Notes under the pieces: generated by a model
Database searches by the model: none
Told to the model about the DNA's origin: nothing
The model's input: only the letters and a program-made list of their open reading frames with translations
Program-made: the position numbers and the translations under genes
Assembly: GCA_903642265.1 (NCBI GenBank)
Contig: CAHJWN010000002.1
Span: 1-64,000 of the forward strand
Source of the DNA: Acidobacteriaceae bacterium
GTDB lineage: Bacteria > Acidobacteriota > Terriglobia > Terriglobales > Acidobacteriaceae
Length of the DNA: 64,000 nt
Direction of reading: 5' to 3'
Part shown: one piece after another, positions 42,251-51,814 of the stretch
Layout: each line of letters starts with the position of its first letter
Position numbering within the stretch: position 1 is the first letter of the stretch

Positions 42251-43264
42251 GTGCCTGTTGATCTATCCGAACGCCTGGAGATGCTGGGAGCTACCCTTGA
42301 CCTGCTGGACGAGGGCGTAGCGGTACTGGATGCAAGGTCGCTGATTGTTTACTGGAACGAGGCAGCTTCAGTCCTGACGGGCCATCTGCGAATGAACCTG
42401 TTGTCGCGACCATGTCCGAGCGATCTGTACAAGGTGACTGAAGACCATCGAGCTGGGGAGGACCCCGGCGAGTGCGGTTCAGGGACAGGCGCCGCAGACA
42501 ACGCTGGTGCGGTCAAGGAGTACATGGGACCGAAGTATTCCGGACAGATGTATGTGCAAAAAGGCATGTCGTTCGATCCCTCGAGCGCAACCGGCGAGAC
42601 CGCACGAATCGTCGCTGTCACGCTGAAACATCATCTCGGCCATACGCTGCCTGCGATGCTGCGCAATGTGCCGCTGCGCGATCCACTCGGCAAGAAGATC
42701 GGGAGTGTGCTGCTCTTTCGCGCGGTGGAGGAGCTCGATGCGATCCCGCATGGCGACAATCCTGACGGGCTGGGCCTCTCGCGCAGCCAGGCAGAGATTG
42801 AAGACCGACTGGAAGCGGCCTTTCACGAATGGAAGACGGACAGCATCCCGTTTGGGCTGCTGTGGATCACGATCGACCAGGCAGCACAGATGCGGCGCAC
42901 CCATGGCCGTGATGCCTGCGAGGCCATGCTCCGCATCGTGGAACATAGGCTGGCAGAGGGCTTGCGGCCCAACGAGATCATCGGCCGTTGGGGATCGGAT
43001 GAATTTCTCGTGCTCTCCCATGAGCGCAGTGCAGCGATGCTGATGAAACATGGCGAGCACCTGGACGGGTTGACCCGCACCGCTGACTTTCGCTGGTGGG
43101 GGGACCGCGTAAGCCTGACGGCAAGCATGGGTACAGCGCAGGCTCTCGAATCTGACACGCTGCCGAGGCTGATGCTGGAGGCGCAGCAGGCAATGCATGC
43201 AAGCATCTATGCCGGCGGCAACCGCGTTTCACATGGCAATGCGACCACCCATAAAGCGCCTTAG
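42251..43264 (+). CDS. PAS and GGDEF-like domain protein
   Basis: A 337-residue signalling protein. The first part (about 10-165) resembles a PAS domain: MLGATLDLLDEGVAVLDARSLI, VYWNEAASVLTGH. The second (about 180-325) is a GGDEF-type domain whose signature is GRWGSDEFLVL, so the second Gly is Ser. It may still bind GTP or act as a c-di-GMP sensor, but full cyclase activity is not assured. The GTG start follows GGGGAGAGCCATC. It stands directly before motA, and its job may concern motility. Confidence 0.82.
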   Translation: MPVDLSERLEMLGATLDLLDEGVAVLDARSLIVYWNEAASVLTGHLRMNLLSRPCPSDLYKVTEDHRAGEDPGECGSGTGAADNAGAVKEYMGPKYSGQMYVQKGMSFDPSSATGETARIVAVTLKHHLGHTLPAMLRNVPLRDPLGKKIGSVLLFRAVEELDAIPHGDNPDGLGLSRSQAEIEDRLEAAFHEWKTDSIPFGLLWITIDQAAQMRRTHGRDACEAMLRIVEHRLAEGLRPNEIIGRWGSDEFLVLSHERSAAMLMKHGEHLDGLTRTADFRWWGDRVSLTASMGTAQALESDTLPRLMLEAQQAMHASIYAGGNRVSHGNATTHKAP

Positions 43265-43288
43265 AAGGCGGCTCAGAGAAAGGGCGGC

Positions 43289-43305
43289 TTAGAAATGGTT
43301 TCTAA
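43289..43305 (+). promoter_or_regulatory. hairpin next to the motA ribosome binding site
   Basis: TTAGAAA-TGG-TTTCTAA is a perfect 7-bp inverted repeat that abuts the AAAGGAGAG site of motA. It is AU-rich and short, so it may be weak, but it could influence motA translation. Confidence 0.4.
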
Positions 43306-43314
43306 AGGAGAGAC

Positions 43315-44202
43315 ATGTTCGCGATAATCGGGCTCGTCGTTGTATTCGGAGCGGTCGTCGCAGGCTTCCTGATGGAGCATGGCCAACTGCTGGTGCTGAT
43401 GCAGCCAGCAGAGATGGTGACGATTGGCGGTGCCGCGATCGGTACGCTGCTCATTGCAAATCCGCTGGACGTGATCAAGGCGATGATTGCGGGTGTGCTG
43501 GGTATTCTGAAGGGCTCACCGTTCGGCAAACCGCGCTATCTCGAAACGTTGAAGATGATGTACGAGTTCCTGAACAAGGTGCGCAAAGAAGGTCTGATCG
43601 CCGTGGAGATGGATGTCGAGAAGCCGCATGAGAGCGAGATCTTCAAGAAGTATCCGAAGTTTCTGGCCGACCATCATGTCGAGCACTTCGTCTGCGACAC
43701 GCTGCGCATGGCAATCACGGGTGGGGTTGAACCGTTTGATATGGACCAGATGATGGAGCTCGATATGGAGGTGCAGCATCACGAAGCAACCGTGCCCATT
43801 GCCGCATTGACGACGGTCGCGGATGCTCTGCCTGGGCTGGGCATCGTAGCTGCTGTGCTCGGCGTGGTCATCACAATGGGTGCGTTGGGCGGGCCTCCGG
43901 AAGAAATTGGCAAAAAGGTGGCGGCGGCGCTGGTGGGCACCTTTCTGGGGATACTGATGTGCTACGGCGTCGTTGGACCTCTGGGCGCAAATATGACCAA
44001 GAACGCTGAAGGCCACAATGAATATCTGCATGTACTGCGAGTGCTGATGCTCTCGTTCTTCAAAGGCAATGCGCCGATGATCGCGATTGAGGTAGCACGC
44101 CGCGCCATCCCAGCACATGTGCGGCCTACGTTCGACGAGATGGAGAAAGCCTGCAAGGGCGATAGCGGCGGTGGTGCAGCCGCAGCAGCAGAAGCGGCGT
44201 AG
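43315..44202 (+). CDS. motA: flagellar motor stator protein MotA
   Basis: A 295-residue membrane protein. Four helices are visible (FAIIGLVVVFGAVVAGFLME; VTIGGAAIGTLLIANP; DALPGLGIVAAVLGVVITMG; VAAALVGTFLGILMCYGVV), and LPGLGIVAAVLG carries a conserved stator proline. The large cytoplasmic loop contains NKVRKEGLIAVEMDVEKP, where charged residues contact the rotor. The start follows AAAGGAGAGAC. MotB follows 39 bp later. Together they form the proton-conducting stator. Confidence 0.94.
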   Translation: MFAIIGLVVVFGAVVAGFLMEHGQLLVLMQPAEMVTIGGAAIGTLLIANPLDVIKAMIAGVLGILKGSPFGKPRYLETLKMMYEFLNKVRKEGLIAVEMDVEKPHESEIFKKYPKFLADHHVEHFVCDTLRMAITGGVEPFDMDQMMELDMEVQHHEATVPIAALTTVADALPGLGIVAAVLGVVITMGALGGPPEEIGKKVAAALVGTFLGILMCYGVVGPLGANMTKNAEGHNEYLHVLRVLMLSFFKGNAPMIAIEVARRAIPAHVRPTFDEMEKACKGDSGGGAAAAAEAA

Positions 44203-44241
44203 TCCTGAATAAACCGTTGCTCCACGAGACCAGGTGAACCT

Positions 44242-45396
44242 ATGAGCGATACCGTAGCGCGACCGATCATCGTTATTAAGAAAAAGGTCAGCCATGGCGG
44301 CCATCATGGTGGTGCGTGGAAGGTGGCGTACGCCGATTTCGTGACGGCGATGATGTCGCTGTTCATCGTGCTGTGGCTGTTGAACTCCACGCCACAGGTA
44401 AAGAAGGCGATTGCTGGATACTTCAATGATCCGCGTGGCACGTCGAAGATGATGGGCACGGACATGCTTGGGAGCGGGCCGAGTGTCACCATAGACAAGA
44501 CCAACGTGACGAAGCTTGCTGAGGCGATCAAGGCGGCAATCATCAAACAGAAGGAGCTCGATAAACTTGCGAACCAGGTTGAGTTACGGATGACCGATGA
44601 GGGTCTCAGGATTGAATTGATCGACGGTAAGAATGGCTCTTTTTTTGAGAGCGGGAGCCCGAAGCTGACCGATAACGGATTGCAGCTGCTCTCGGTCATT
44701 GCAGGCCAGTTGAAGACACTGCCGAATCACCTGCTGCTTGAGGGTCACACGGATGCGAAGCCGTTCGGCTCCGCGAATGGCTACACCAACTGGGAACTCT
44801 CATCGGATCGCGCGAACTCGGCACGTCACTTGCTTCAGGATGACGGCGTGAAGGCAGACCAGGTCGCCCAGGTTCGTGGGTACGCCGACCAGTCGTTGCG
44901 TTTGCCCGAGGACCCGATGAGTGCTTCAAACCGGCGCATCTCGATCGTTGTTCAATTCCTGGCTCCGCCACCAGGCACGCAAGGTACAGAGATCTTGAAC
45001 GCTTCGGGCGAGGACAGCAAGGAGGGCAGCAAAGAGGGCGGAGAGGTGGACAGCAAAGCGGGCGGCAAAGCGGGCGGCAAAGAAGGCGGCAGAGAAGGCG
45101 GCAGAGAGGGTGACAGTCCAAAGGGCAGCGAGGGCGAGAAAGGCAAGCCGCCGGTCAAGGTGACTGCTAAGCCAGTCGAGGTGCAGCCATCCACCGGCAA
45201 GATTGACCTGCCGCCTGTACCTGGAGGTGCGGCCAAGCCTTCTGCCGCAGCACCGAAGGTGAGCAAGCCATCAGCGGGAACTCCGCCGAGGCCAATGGTG
45301 AGTAAAGCGGCGGGCAAACTGGACCAGAATCTTGGAGACCAGGTGAACCAGTTACGCCGAATCAAACAGGCGGATGCTGCCGAGAAGCACAAGTGA
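44242..45396 (+). CDS. motB: flagellar motor stator protein MotB
   Basis: A 384-residue protein. KVAYADFVTAMMSLFIVLWLL is the single helix with the proton-binding Asp. A plug-like region and linker (about 55-120) precede an OmpA-like peptidoglycan-binding domain (about 140-245) with LLEGHTDAKPFG, TNWELSSDRANSAR and MSASNRRISIVV. An unusual tail of about 140 residues follows: a Lys/Gly/Glu/Ser-rich stretch of six-base repeats, then a Pro/Ala/Lys-rich end. It is longer than standard MotB, and the tail may be periplasmic. AGGTGAACCT precedes the ATG. Confidence 0.92.
   Translation: MSDTVARPIIVIKKKVSHGGHHGGAWKVAYADFVTAMMSLFIVLWLLNSTPQVKKAIAGYFNDPRGTSKMMGTDMLGSGPSVTIDKTNVTKLAEAIKAAIIKQKELDKLANQVELRMTDEGLRIELIDGKNGSFFESGSPKLTDNGLQLLSVIAGQLKTLPNHLLLEGHTDAKPFGSANGYTNWELSSDRANSARHLLQDDGVKADQVAQVRGYADQSLRLPEDPMSASNRRISIVVQFLAPPPGTQGTEILNASGEDSKEGSKEGGEVDSKAGGKAGGKEGGREGGREGDSPKGSEGEKGKPPVKVTAKPVEVQPSTGKIDLPPVPGGAAKPSAAAPKVSKPSAGTPPRPMVSKAAGKLDQNLGDQVNQLRRIKQADAAEKHK
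45000..45140 (+). repeat. low-complexity repeat in motB
   Basis: A stretch of short AGGGCGGC/AAAGAGGGC-like units encoding GGKEGG and GGREGG repeats. The boundaries are approximate. Such tracts expand and contract easily and lie in the extension beyond the OmpA domain. Confidence 0.7.
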
Positions 45397-45483
45397 AGGA
45401 CGGCAAGTGAATCGAACGGCTCGCCCGTCCGCTGCTCCATCGGGTTTCGCTGCGACAAAACACACATGGTCTAGAATCAAGCG

Positions 45484-45882
45484 GTGCGGCGTCTCCTTGC
45501 CATCGCGATAGCAGTGCTGATCCTCTTTCCGATGATTACGCCGCTGCTCGCCCTGAGCAACAGTGGCGACCTGAACCGGCCAGCATGCTGCCGCCGGGAT
45601 GGAAAGCATCATTGCATGCTGGTCGATATGGAGAGCACCTCCGCGAACAGTGCGCAGAGTGCCAGGAGCGTTGCGGCCTTGACGTTCTCCGAGCGCTGCC
45701 CATACGGTGCTACATCGCTGCCAGGCTCCATGCATCCCGACTGGTCACTCCAGACAGGCGAGGCTATCTTCGCCGGCGTGGTTGCACATCCGTCGACCGC
45801 ACCACAGACTGAGTCGAAGCGCCGCATCTCTGCCGACCGGTCGCGACAGAAGCGTGGGCCGCCTGCTACCGCTGTCGCCTGA
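45484..45882 (+). CDS. small secreted Cys/His-rich hypothetical protein
   Basis: A 132-residue protein with a signal peptide (LLAIAIAVLILFPMITPLLAL) and a motif RPACCRRDGKHHCM in the mature part. It resembles a metal-binding patch (three Cys, two His). The rest is polar and ends RGPPATAVA. The start is GTG. It stands 95 bp before a TonB-dependent receptor, so a role in metal or cofactor uptake is an inference. I do not know its family. Confidence 0.6.
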   Translation: MRRLLAIAIAVLILFPMITPLLALSNSGDLNRPACCRRDGKHHCMLVDMESTSANSAQSARSVAALTFSERCPYGATSLPGSMHPDWSLQTGEAIFAGVVAHPSTAPQTESKRRISADRSRQKRGPPATAVA

Positions 45883-45977
45883 TTACCTCTTTCTACTTGT
45901 CAAAATTTGATCCTGAATCGCAGTGCATTGAGCCTGCGATCGCTACGTCCGTCATTCATCTGACGAGAGGTTTCCTC

Positions 45978-48278
45978 ATGCGCAAGCTTACGTTTTTATG
46001 CCTGACTGTTGTGCTGTTGTTGTTGCCGTTTCGATTGCAGGCCAGCGTCTTCGGCCAGCTTCGTGGCATCGTTCATGATCCACAACATCGCCCTATGCGT
46101 GGAGCGCGCGTCACCGTAAAGTCTGCGACTTCAAGCTTCACACAATCGACCACTACTGGTCTCGATGGCGAGTTCTCGGTCCCCGCATTGCCGCTTGGCG
46201 AGTACATCATTATGGTGATGGAGACTGGCTTTGACACGGCCACGCGATCCATTACGCTTGCTTCGGGCACCTCGCCGGTGCTGCACTTCGAGCTTGCGAT
46301 TGGAGTTGTAAACCAATCGATCACGACCGAGGCGAGTGCTGCGAATGTGGACACGGTGACGCCAACGACACTTATTGGCCGCGTTGATATTGCGCAGACG
46401 CCGGGTGCGGACCACACCAACAGCATGGCAATGATTACGGACTACGTTCCGGGCGCCTACATGACGCACGACATGCTGCACATGCGCGGCGGCCACCAGG
46501 TCAGTTGGCTGATAGATGGCGTCGAGATCCCCAACACAAACATCGCGGGAAACGTTGGCGCACAGATCGATCCCAAGGACATTGACTATGTTGAGGTGCA
46601 GCGCGGAAGTTATACCTCCGACGTGGGCGACCGGACGTATGGCGTTTTCAATGTGGTGCCGCGCACGGGTTTCGAGCGGGACCGGCAAGCAGAGCTTGTC
46701 ATGAGCGCGGGGAACTTTCATCAAACCAATAACCAGGTAAACTTCGGCGACCACTCCGAGAAGTTTGCCTACTACGCCAGCCTGAACGGAAACCGCAGCG
46801 ACTATGGCCTGGCTCCGCCGGTTGGGCAGGTGCTGCACGATGCGGCGAATGGCTACGGTGGATTCGCTTCGTTCATCTACAACCGCACGCCGCACGATCA
46901 GTTTCGCCTAGTTGCACAGGCGCGCGAGGACTTCTTCCAGATCCCTTACGACCCGAATCCAAACAGCGTTGCCAACCAGTCGTATGACTCGAGCGGCCTG
47001 CGCGACGGCCAGCATGAGTCCGATGGGGTCGCCGCCTTCTCGTACCTTCATACCTTCAACCCAACCACCGTCGTACAGGTTTCACCATTCATCCACGAAA
47101 ACAAAGCGAACTACGAGCCGTCCGCCATCGACACTCCCGTAGCGACGACGGTCGATCGATCCTCCATCTACGCCGGAAGCCAGGGGTCAGTCACCACCAG
47201 CATGATGCGTAATACGCTGCAGGCTGGCTTCTACTCTTTCGGCCAGCACGACACTTATTTATTTGGCGCGGCATTCAACGACGGCAGCGGCAATGCGGCA
47301 TTCACAGCACCCGATAAGGCGTCAGGCGGGATCGTGGAGGAGTTCATTTCGGACAATTTCAAGCCGACGTCCTGGCTCACGGTCGTCGTCGGGCTAAGAC
47401 AGACGCACTTTCAAGGGCAGTTCAGTGAAGACGAGACCGACCCGCGTTTTGGCGCAGCGGTGCAGCTTCCCAAGCTGAAATGGGTCTTCCGCGGGTTCTA
47501 TGGACGCTTCTACCAGCCGCCGCCGCTGCTGACCGCAAGGGGACCCATCGTACAGTTCGCACAGGCAAACGATACCGACTTCCTGCCGCTGCATGGCGAG
47601 CGCGACGAGGAGCATCAGTTCGGGGTACAGATTCCGTATAAGGGATGGCTGCTCGACGCGGACACCTTCAAGACCCGCATCAACAACTTCCTCGACCACT
47701 CGAACATTGGCAACTCCAGCATCTACTTCCCCGTCACGGTGGATGGGGCGCTGGTTCGCGCATGGGAGTTGACGCTGCGATCGCCGCGGCTGTGGCGCTT
47801 TGGCCAGGCCCACGTTGCCTACTCGAACCAGATTGCGGAGCAGCGCGGCAACATCACCGGAGGACTGATCTGCACACCGGTGGGCGATCCTGCCTGTGAT
47901 GCGGGATTCGCATACAGCCCTGTCGATCACGATCAGCGCAACACGTTGAATGTAGGCTTCAATGCGACGCTGCCGTGGCAAACCACTGCGTCAACGAATG
48001 TTTATTACGGCTCGGGATTCACCAACGGCGGCTACGATCCCAACGGGCCTCCAGCCGATCCGCGCTATCCAAATGCCTACCTGCCGCAGCACACCACATT
48101 TGATGTTGCGGTGGGCAAGAGCTTCGGCGAGAACGTTACCGCTTCGCTTTCAGCGCTCAATGTTGCGAACCGCCGCGTGCTTCTGGATAACAGCCTTACC
48201 TTTGGCGGGTTTCACTACAACGATCCTCGCCAGCTGTACGCAGAGGTGCGATACCGATTTCGGTTTGAACACTTTTGA
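45978..48278 (+). CDS. TonB-dependent receptor
   Basis: A 766-residue outer-membrane transporter. ATG at 45978 follows GAGAGGTTTCCTC, giving a signal peptide ([16 protein letters not shown]). Residues 25-110 form a CnaB-like regulatory domain ([19 protein letters not shown]). The plug (about 125-240) has [18 protein letters not shown], and the barrel ends RYRFRFEHF, with terminal Phe. The substrate is unknown. Its end is 33 bp before tRNA-Pro, on the other strand. Confidence 0.9.
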   Translation: MRKLTFLCLTVVLLLLPFRLQASVFGQLRGIVHDPQHRPMRGARVTVKSATSSFTQSTTTGLDGEFSVPALPLGEYIIMVMETGFDTATRSITLASGTSPVLHFELAIGVVNQSITTEASAANVDTVTPTTLIGRVDIAQTPGADHTNSMAMITDYVPGAYMTHDMLHMRGGHQVSWLIDGVEIPNTNIAGNVGAQIDPKDIDYVEVQRGSYTSDVGDRTYGVFNVVPRTGFERDRQAELVMSAGNFHQTNNQVNFGDHSEKFAYYASLNGNRSDYGLAPPVGQVLHDAANGYGGFASFIYNRTPHDQFRLVAQAREDFFQIPYDPNPNSVANQSYDSSGLRDGQHESDGVAAFSYLHTFNPTTVVQVSPFIHENKANYEPSAIDTPVATTVDRSSIYAGSQGSVTTSMMRNTLQAGFYSFGQHDTYLFGAAFNDGSGNAAFTAPDKASGGIVEEFISDNFKPTSWLTVVVGLRQTHFQGQFSEDETDPRFGAAVQLPKLKWVFRGFYGRFYQPPPLLTARGPIVQFAQANDTDFLPLHGERDEEHQFGVQIPYKGWLLDADTFKTRINNFLDHSNIGNSSIYFPVTVDGALVRAWELTLRSPRLWRFGQAHVAYSNQIAEQRGNITGGLICTPVGDPACDAGFAYSPVDHDQRNTLNVGFNATLPWQTTASTNVYYGSGFTNGGYDPNGPPADPRYPNAYLPQHTTFDVAVGKSFGENVTASLSALNVANRRVLLDNSLTFGGFHYNDPRQLYAEVRYRFRFEHF

Positions 48279-48310
48279 TGAGTGGGATGGATTGAACTCT
48301 TGCGAATAAA

Positions 48311-48387
<77 letters not shown>

Positions 48388-48540
48388 ACTGTGGCTTTGA
48401 GTTGCCGGTCTGAAGAGCGCATCCGTAAAGCTCGAGCAATTTCGGAACTGCTCGCTGGTTCGCTGACCGACGCCTTAGTTTATCAGAGATTCCGAGGCGA
48501 ACGGCGGGGCACGTGGAGCTGCTAATTTGGTTTGAACTCC

Positions 48541-50415
48541 TTAGGGCGTGCTGTCTGCAGTTGGCGGTGTCGCTCGAACGGGCGACGCTGAACCGGGCGC
48601 TGCTGTACCGTGCGTTGCTGCCGTAGCTTGGCGACGACGGCGCTTTGTGCGCGAACGCTTGTGCCGACTGCTCGCTCCGTCGTGCCGGAGTGCATCCTCA
48701 GGGAGCGGGGGCAGTATGAGGCTGTCTGCGGACCGGCGAGGGCCGATGGTTCCCGGACCTTCGTAACTCGGGGTCGGCGGGGTCGGTGGAGTCAGCAGCG
48801 GTGGAGCCGGTGGCGGCGGAGTAGCGATGTCCGGCTGCACCAACGGAATGGTGATTCTGCCCTTCGCCGGAGAGAGGGGCGCATTGCTGTATCGGACGGG
48901 GGTACCGATCGGGATCAACTCGATCGCTGCAGTGCGTCCCGGGGTTGTGCCCGTACTCACATCGATGCGCGCGGGATCGATTCCCTTCTCCTGCGTGAGA
49001 TAAACGCTGGCATTGGATGCCCGCAGCGCTGCCTGGCTCCGGGCTTCGTCCGCCGAGTTTTCGCCGGTGATTGCGAGTCGCGCAGTGGTGTCGCGGTTCA
49101 AGGCAAGTGCGACTTCATCTAGACAAGCCTTGGCTTCGTTATCAACTCGAACCGGTCGCTTCCGATCGCGTTCAAAGCTGAGTGAGCAGAGCGAACGACG
49201 CTCCGCCACTGGTGCGGGCGGAGCGCTGACGTTGACGGTGGCAGTCGCCCGGGCTACCTGGCCGAGATCGTCGCTGACGCTGCAGTCGACGGTGACAGGG
49301 CCGGCTGTAACGTCGGTCGTGTCCAGGGTCGCGGTGGTAGTTGTACCTGCAATTCTGCCGGCGCTTGCAGCGTAGGAGAACGATAGCGGTCTGTTCTGCT
49401 GACTCTCTGCAATAGACGTGATGGTTGCCCTGCCGCCGGGACGTATAGACACAGGAGTGGCCGAGCACGAGATGGTGGGCGGGATGGGGGCCATGATCGT
49501 AAAACTCTCGTCGCAGGAGGCGTTCTCTTCGGCGCTTTTGCCTTGTGAGAGATGTCCCGAGATGGCATAACTTCCGGGCGCAAGACCTGTCGTACTGATG
49601 GTTGCGGTATCGTCGGTGACTGTGACCCTGCCACCGCTGACTGACCAGGTGTAGATGCTCCGATTGCGTGTCGCCGGCCCCGTGGACGAACCGGTTACCG
49701 TGACTGGGTCTCCAGCAAAGACCTGCGCGGGCGATGCGGAGCAGGCATACACCAGCGGTCGCTCCTTCGGCAGAGTGCCGCCAAAACGAAGGACCACCCC
49801 GGCCGAAAGCCGATATGCCTTGATCTCGCTGAGGCCACCTGTCAGGCCATTGGCTGCGAGCTTGCCATAGTCGACATGCGAGAACTCATAGTCTGCCTGG
49901 ATGGGGCGAATGGCGACCCTGCGCCGGAACTTCGGGAGCACGTAATCGAACCCAACGCCGCCGGTCAATCCCCAGCCGTAGGTGGGCGGTTGCTGGGCCG
50001 GGCCGCGCACCCGCGCAACTCCTCCAAGTGCATGCGCGAACGGCGAAAAGCGGCCGTAGGAATAACGGACGACTGGCCCGGCCTGCGCGGTGCCGATGCT
50101 ATCGTTTGGCCCCTTCGGGAATGCGCCGCCTTCCACCTGAAGGCCGATGGTGCGATTGAAATATCCTGTGACGCTGCCTGTGAATCCAGGCTGGATGGCT
50201 GCATAGGGCAGGGTCGCGATGGTCCCGCCCAGCGGATGGAAGTAGGCGTAGCCGCCATAGATCTCGATCCGCGTTGGCGCGAGCGCGGGCCCTCCGCTCA
50301 TGATCGCCTGGGCGCGGCTGTCCACGGCGCTTGCCCCAAGGGCGGCGCACAGAATGGCCGCGATAACGAACGAATGAGTGGTCGCTTTCAGGGCGTTCAG
50401 GCGATGAGTTTGCAC
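48541..50415 (-). CDS. outer-membrane beta-barrel protein with OmpA-like C-terminus
   Basis: A 624-residue envelope protein. Signal peptide (FVIAAILCAALGASAVDSRAQA), a beta-barrel (about 45-215, RIEIYGGYAYFHP to YRLSAGVVLRFG), two Ig/PKD-like domains (about 220-390, SASPAQVFAGDPVTVTGS), a divergent OmpA-like domain (about 395-510, ITGENSADEARSQAALRA) and a Pro-rich, then basic, tail. The order barrel-Ig-OmpA-Pro-rich suggests a cell-envelope linker. The start is GTG. It is divergent from xdhC. Confidence 0.75.
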   Translation of the reverse strand: MQTHRLNALKATTHSFVIAAILCAALGASAVDSRAQAIMSGGPALAPTRIEIYGGYAYFHPLGGTIATLPYAAIQPGFTGSVTGYFNRTIGLQVEGGAFPKGPNDSIGTAQAGPVVRYSYGRFSPFAHALGGVARVRGPAQQPPTYGWGLTGGVGFDYVLPKFRRRVAIRPIQADYEFSHVDYGKLAANGLTGGLSEIKAYRLSAGVVLRFGGTLPKERPLVYACSASPAQVFAGDPVTVTGSSTGPATRNRSIYTWSVSGGRVTVTDDTATISTTGLAPGSYAISGHLSQGKSAEENASCDESFTIMAPIPPTISCSATPVSIRPGGRATITSIAESQQNRPLSFSYAASAGRIAGTTTTATLDTTDVTAGPVTVDCSVSDDLGQVARATATVNVSAPPAPVAERRSLCSLSFERDRKRPVRVDNEAKACLDEVALALNRDTTARLAITGENSADEARSQAALRASNASVYLTQEKGIDPARIDVSTGTTPGRTAAIELIPIGTPVRYSNAPLSPAKGRITIPLVQPDIATPPPPAPPLLTPPTPPTPSYEGPGTIGPRRSADSLILPPLPEDALRHDGASSRHKRSRTKRRRRQATAATHGTAAPGSASPVRATPPTADSTP

Positions 50416-50583
50416 GATAAGCCATGCTACTTCATCGTGATCTCCGCTCGATGTGAGCTGGTGAGGCCGCCGGAGTGATGGCTCACGCCTTCGAGCATGG
50501 CAGCAAAGTTGTAGCAGGAGACTCGAAGCGGCAATCGCAACCCGTTTCCGCCTGCGCTAGCATCCGGGAAAGGACATCCGATC

Positions 50584-51714
50584 ATGATGGAACGTAGACA
50601 AATAGTCGCAGCGGCGATGCTGGGCGACGCAGATGTTTTGGTCACGCTTGTGCATGTTGAAGGCTCCTCGAAGCGACAAGCCGGGGGCCGCCTGCTGACG
50701 ACCAGCGCGATCAGCCACGCTTACACAGGCACGATTTTTGGCGAAGAGCTTGAAGTTGAGATTGTGCGGACCGCTGCCTACAGGGTAAGCGCGGGGGCAG
50801 CCCTCGAGCGCCATACCACCCTCTGTGATGAGGCCGCCGAGATGCCCTATGGCGTCGGTTGTGGCGGCACCGTTGATCTACTCTACGAGGCGGCAAAAAC
50901 CCCCGAGTTCAATGCGCTGATGTTCGCGATGCGTCGCTCACTTGACGGTGAGTCCTATACGGTCATCACGTGGCTTCCCAGTAAGGAAAGGGGTCTTGCG
51001 CGGGCTGTTCTTGCAGCAGATGGCGGCGTGGAGTTCGCAACTCCGGGATTGTCCCCGGTCGAGATCTGCGATGCTCTCGTCAATGGCTCTCGCTGGAACG
51101 GGAGTGCTGGCAGTATTCACGTGGAGCGATTTGATCCTCCGCAGCGCCTCGTCATCTTCGGCGCCGGCGAAGACGCAAAGCCGCTGGTCCATATGGCCGC
51201 ATTGCTGGGCTGGAATGTCCTGCTTATTGATCATCGGCCGCAGATGGCACAGCGGGAGCGTTTTCCGGAGGCGCAGCATGTTGTCCTCGCGACCTGCCAC
51301 AACGCCGAGGCATTCGGCGTTGTGGCAGCGGATGCGGTTGTGCTCATGACGCATAGCTACGACCAGGACCGGGAGTGGCTGACGGCGCTTCTGCCAATTG
51401 CGCCGCGATATCTCAATATGCCAGGCTCCAAGAGCCGTAGCAGCTTATTGGTAAGCGAAGCCGCCGCGATGCTGGATCTCTCGCTCGAAGCCTGTTGTGA
51501 GCGGATCTTTGCACCAGTCGGACTTGAGCTCAGTGATGATGGTCCGGAGACGATCGCGCTCGCTGTCATCTCCGAAGCGCATGCCCGATGCACGGGCACA
51601 CCGGGTACATCCGGCCGCCTCTCCGTGCTGGATATCTCTGCCCAGATCCGGGAGAGCGTCATGCCTTTCTACATGCAGACGCAGGGTGTTGTTGCTGCAG
51701 GCCAGATCAACTGA
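50584..51714 (+). CDS. xdhC: XdhC/CoxI family protein
   Basis: A 376-residue protein of the XdhC family, which delivers and sulfurates the molybdenum cofactor for xanthine dehydrogenase. The N-terminal XdhC_CoxI domain has VTLVHVEGSSKRQAGGRLL and YGVGCGGTVDLLYE; the C-terminal Rossmann domain has RLVIFGAGEDAKPLVHMAAL and VVLMTHSYDQDREWLTALL. The start follows GGAAAGGACATCCGATC. No xdhA/B lies here. It could support the uric acid pathway through a xanthine dehydrogenase encoded elsewhere. A very strong hairpin lies inside the gene. Confidence 0.9.
   Translation: MMERRQIVAAAMLGDADVLVTLVHVEGSSKRQAGGRLLTTSAISHAYTGTIFGEELEVEIVRTAAYRVSAGAALERHTTLCDEAAEMPYGVGCGGTVDLLYEAAKTPEFNALMFAMRRSLDGESYTVITWLPSKERGLARAVLAADGGVEFATPGLSPVEICDALVNGSRWNGSAGSIHVERFDPPQRLVIFGAGEDAKPLVHMAALLGWNVLLIDHRPQMAQRERFPEAQHVVLATCHNAEAFGVVAADAVVLMTHSYDQDREWLTALLPIAPRYLNMPGSKSRSSLLVSEAAAMLDLSLEACCERIFAPVGLELSDDGPETIALAVISEAHARCTGTPGTSGRLSVLDISAQIRESVMPFYMQTQGVVAAGQIN
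51294..51328. repeat. perfect 15-bp inverted repeat inside xdhC
   Basis: Arms CTGCCACAACGCCGA and TCGGCGTTGTGGCAG, with loop GGCAT, form a perfect 15-bp stem within the reading frame. A structure this strong in the middle of a gene is unusual. Confidence 0.75.
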
Positions 51715-51796
51715 AGTCCATGCTGGTGGCCACAGCCAGACGACCAGATGCGAAGCTCGAAAGCTGATTGGCTTCACGGCGCGAACAGCAGGGGAA

Positions 51797-51814
51797 GATG
51801 TATCTTGATACATC
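51797..51814. promoter_or_regulatory. PadR-type palindrome
   Basis: GATGTATCTTGATACATC is a perfect palindrome with two central T bases and contains ATGT-N8-ACAT, the classic PadR-family operator spacing. No PadR gene or ABC exporter lies beside it, although Acidobacteria have many such regulators. It may be a relic or serve a distant regulator. Confidence 0.45.
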
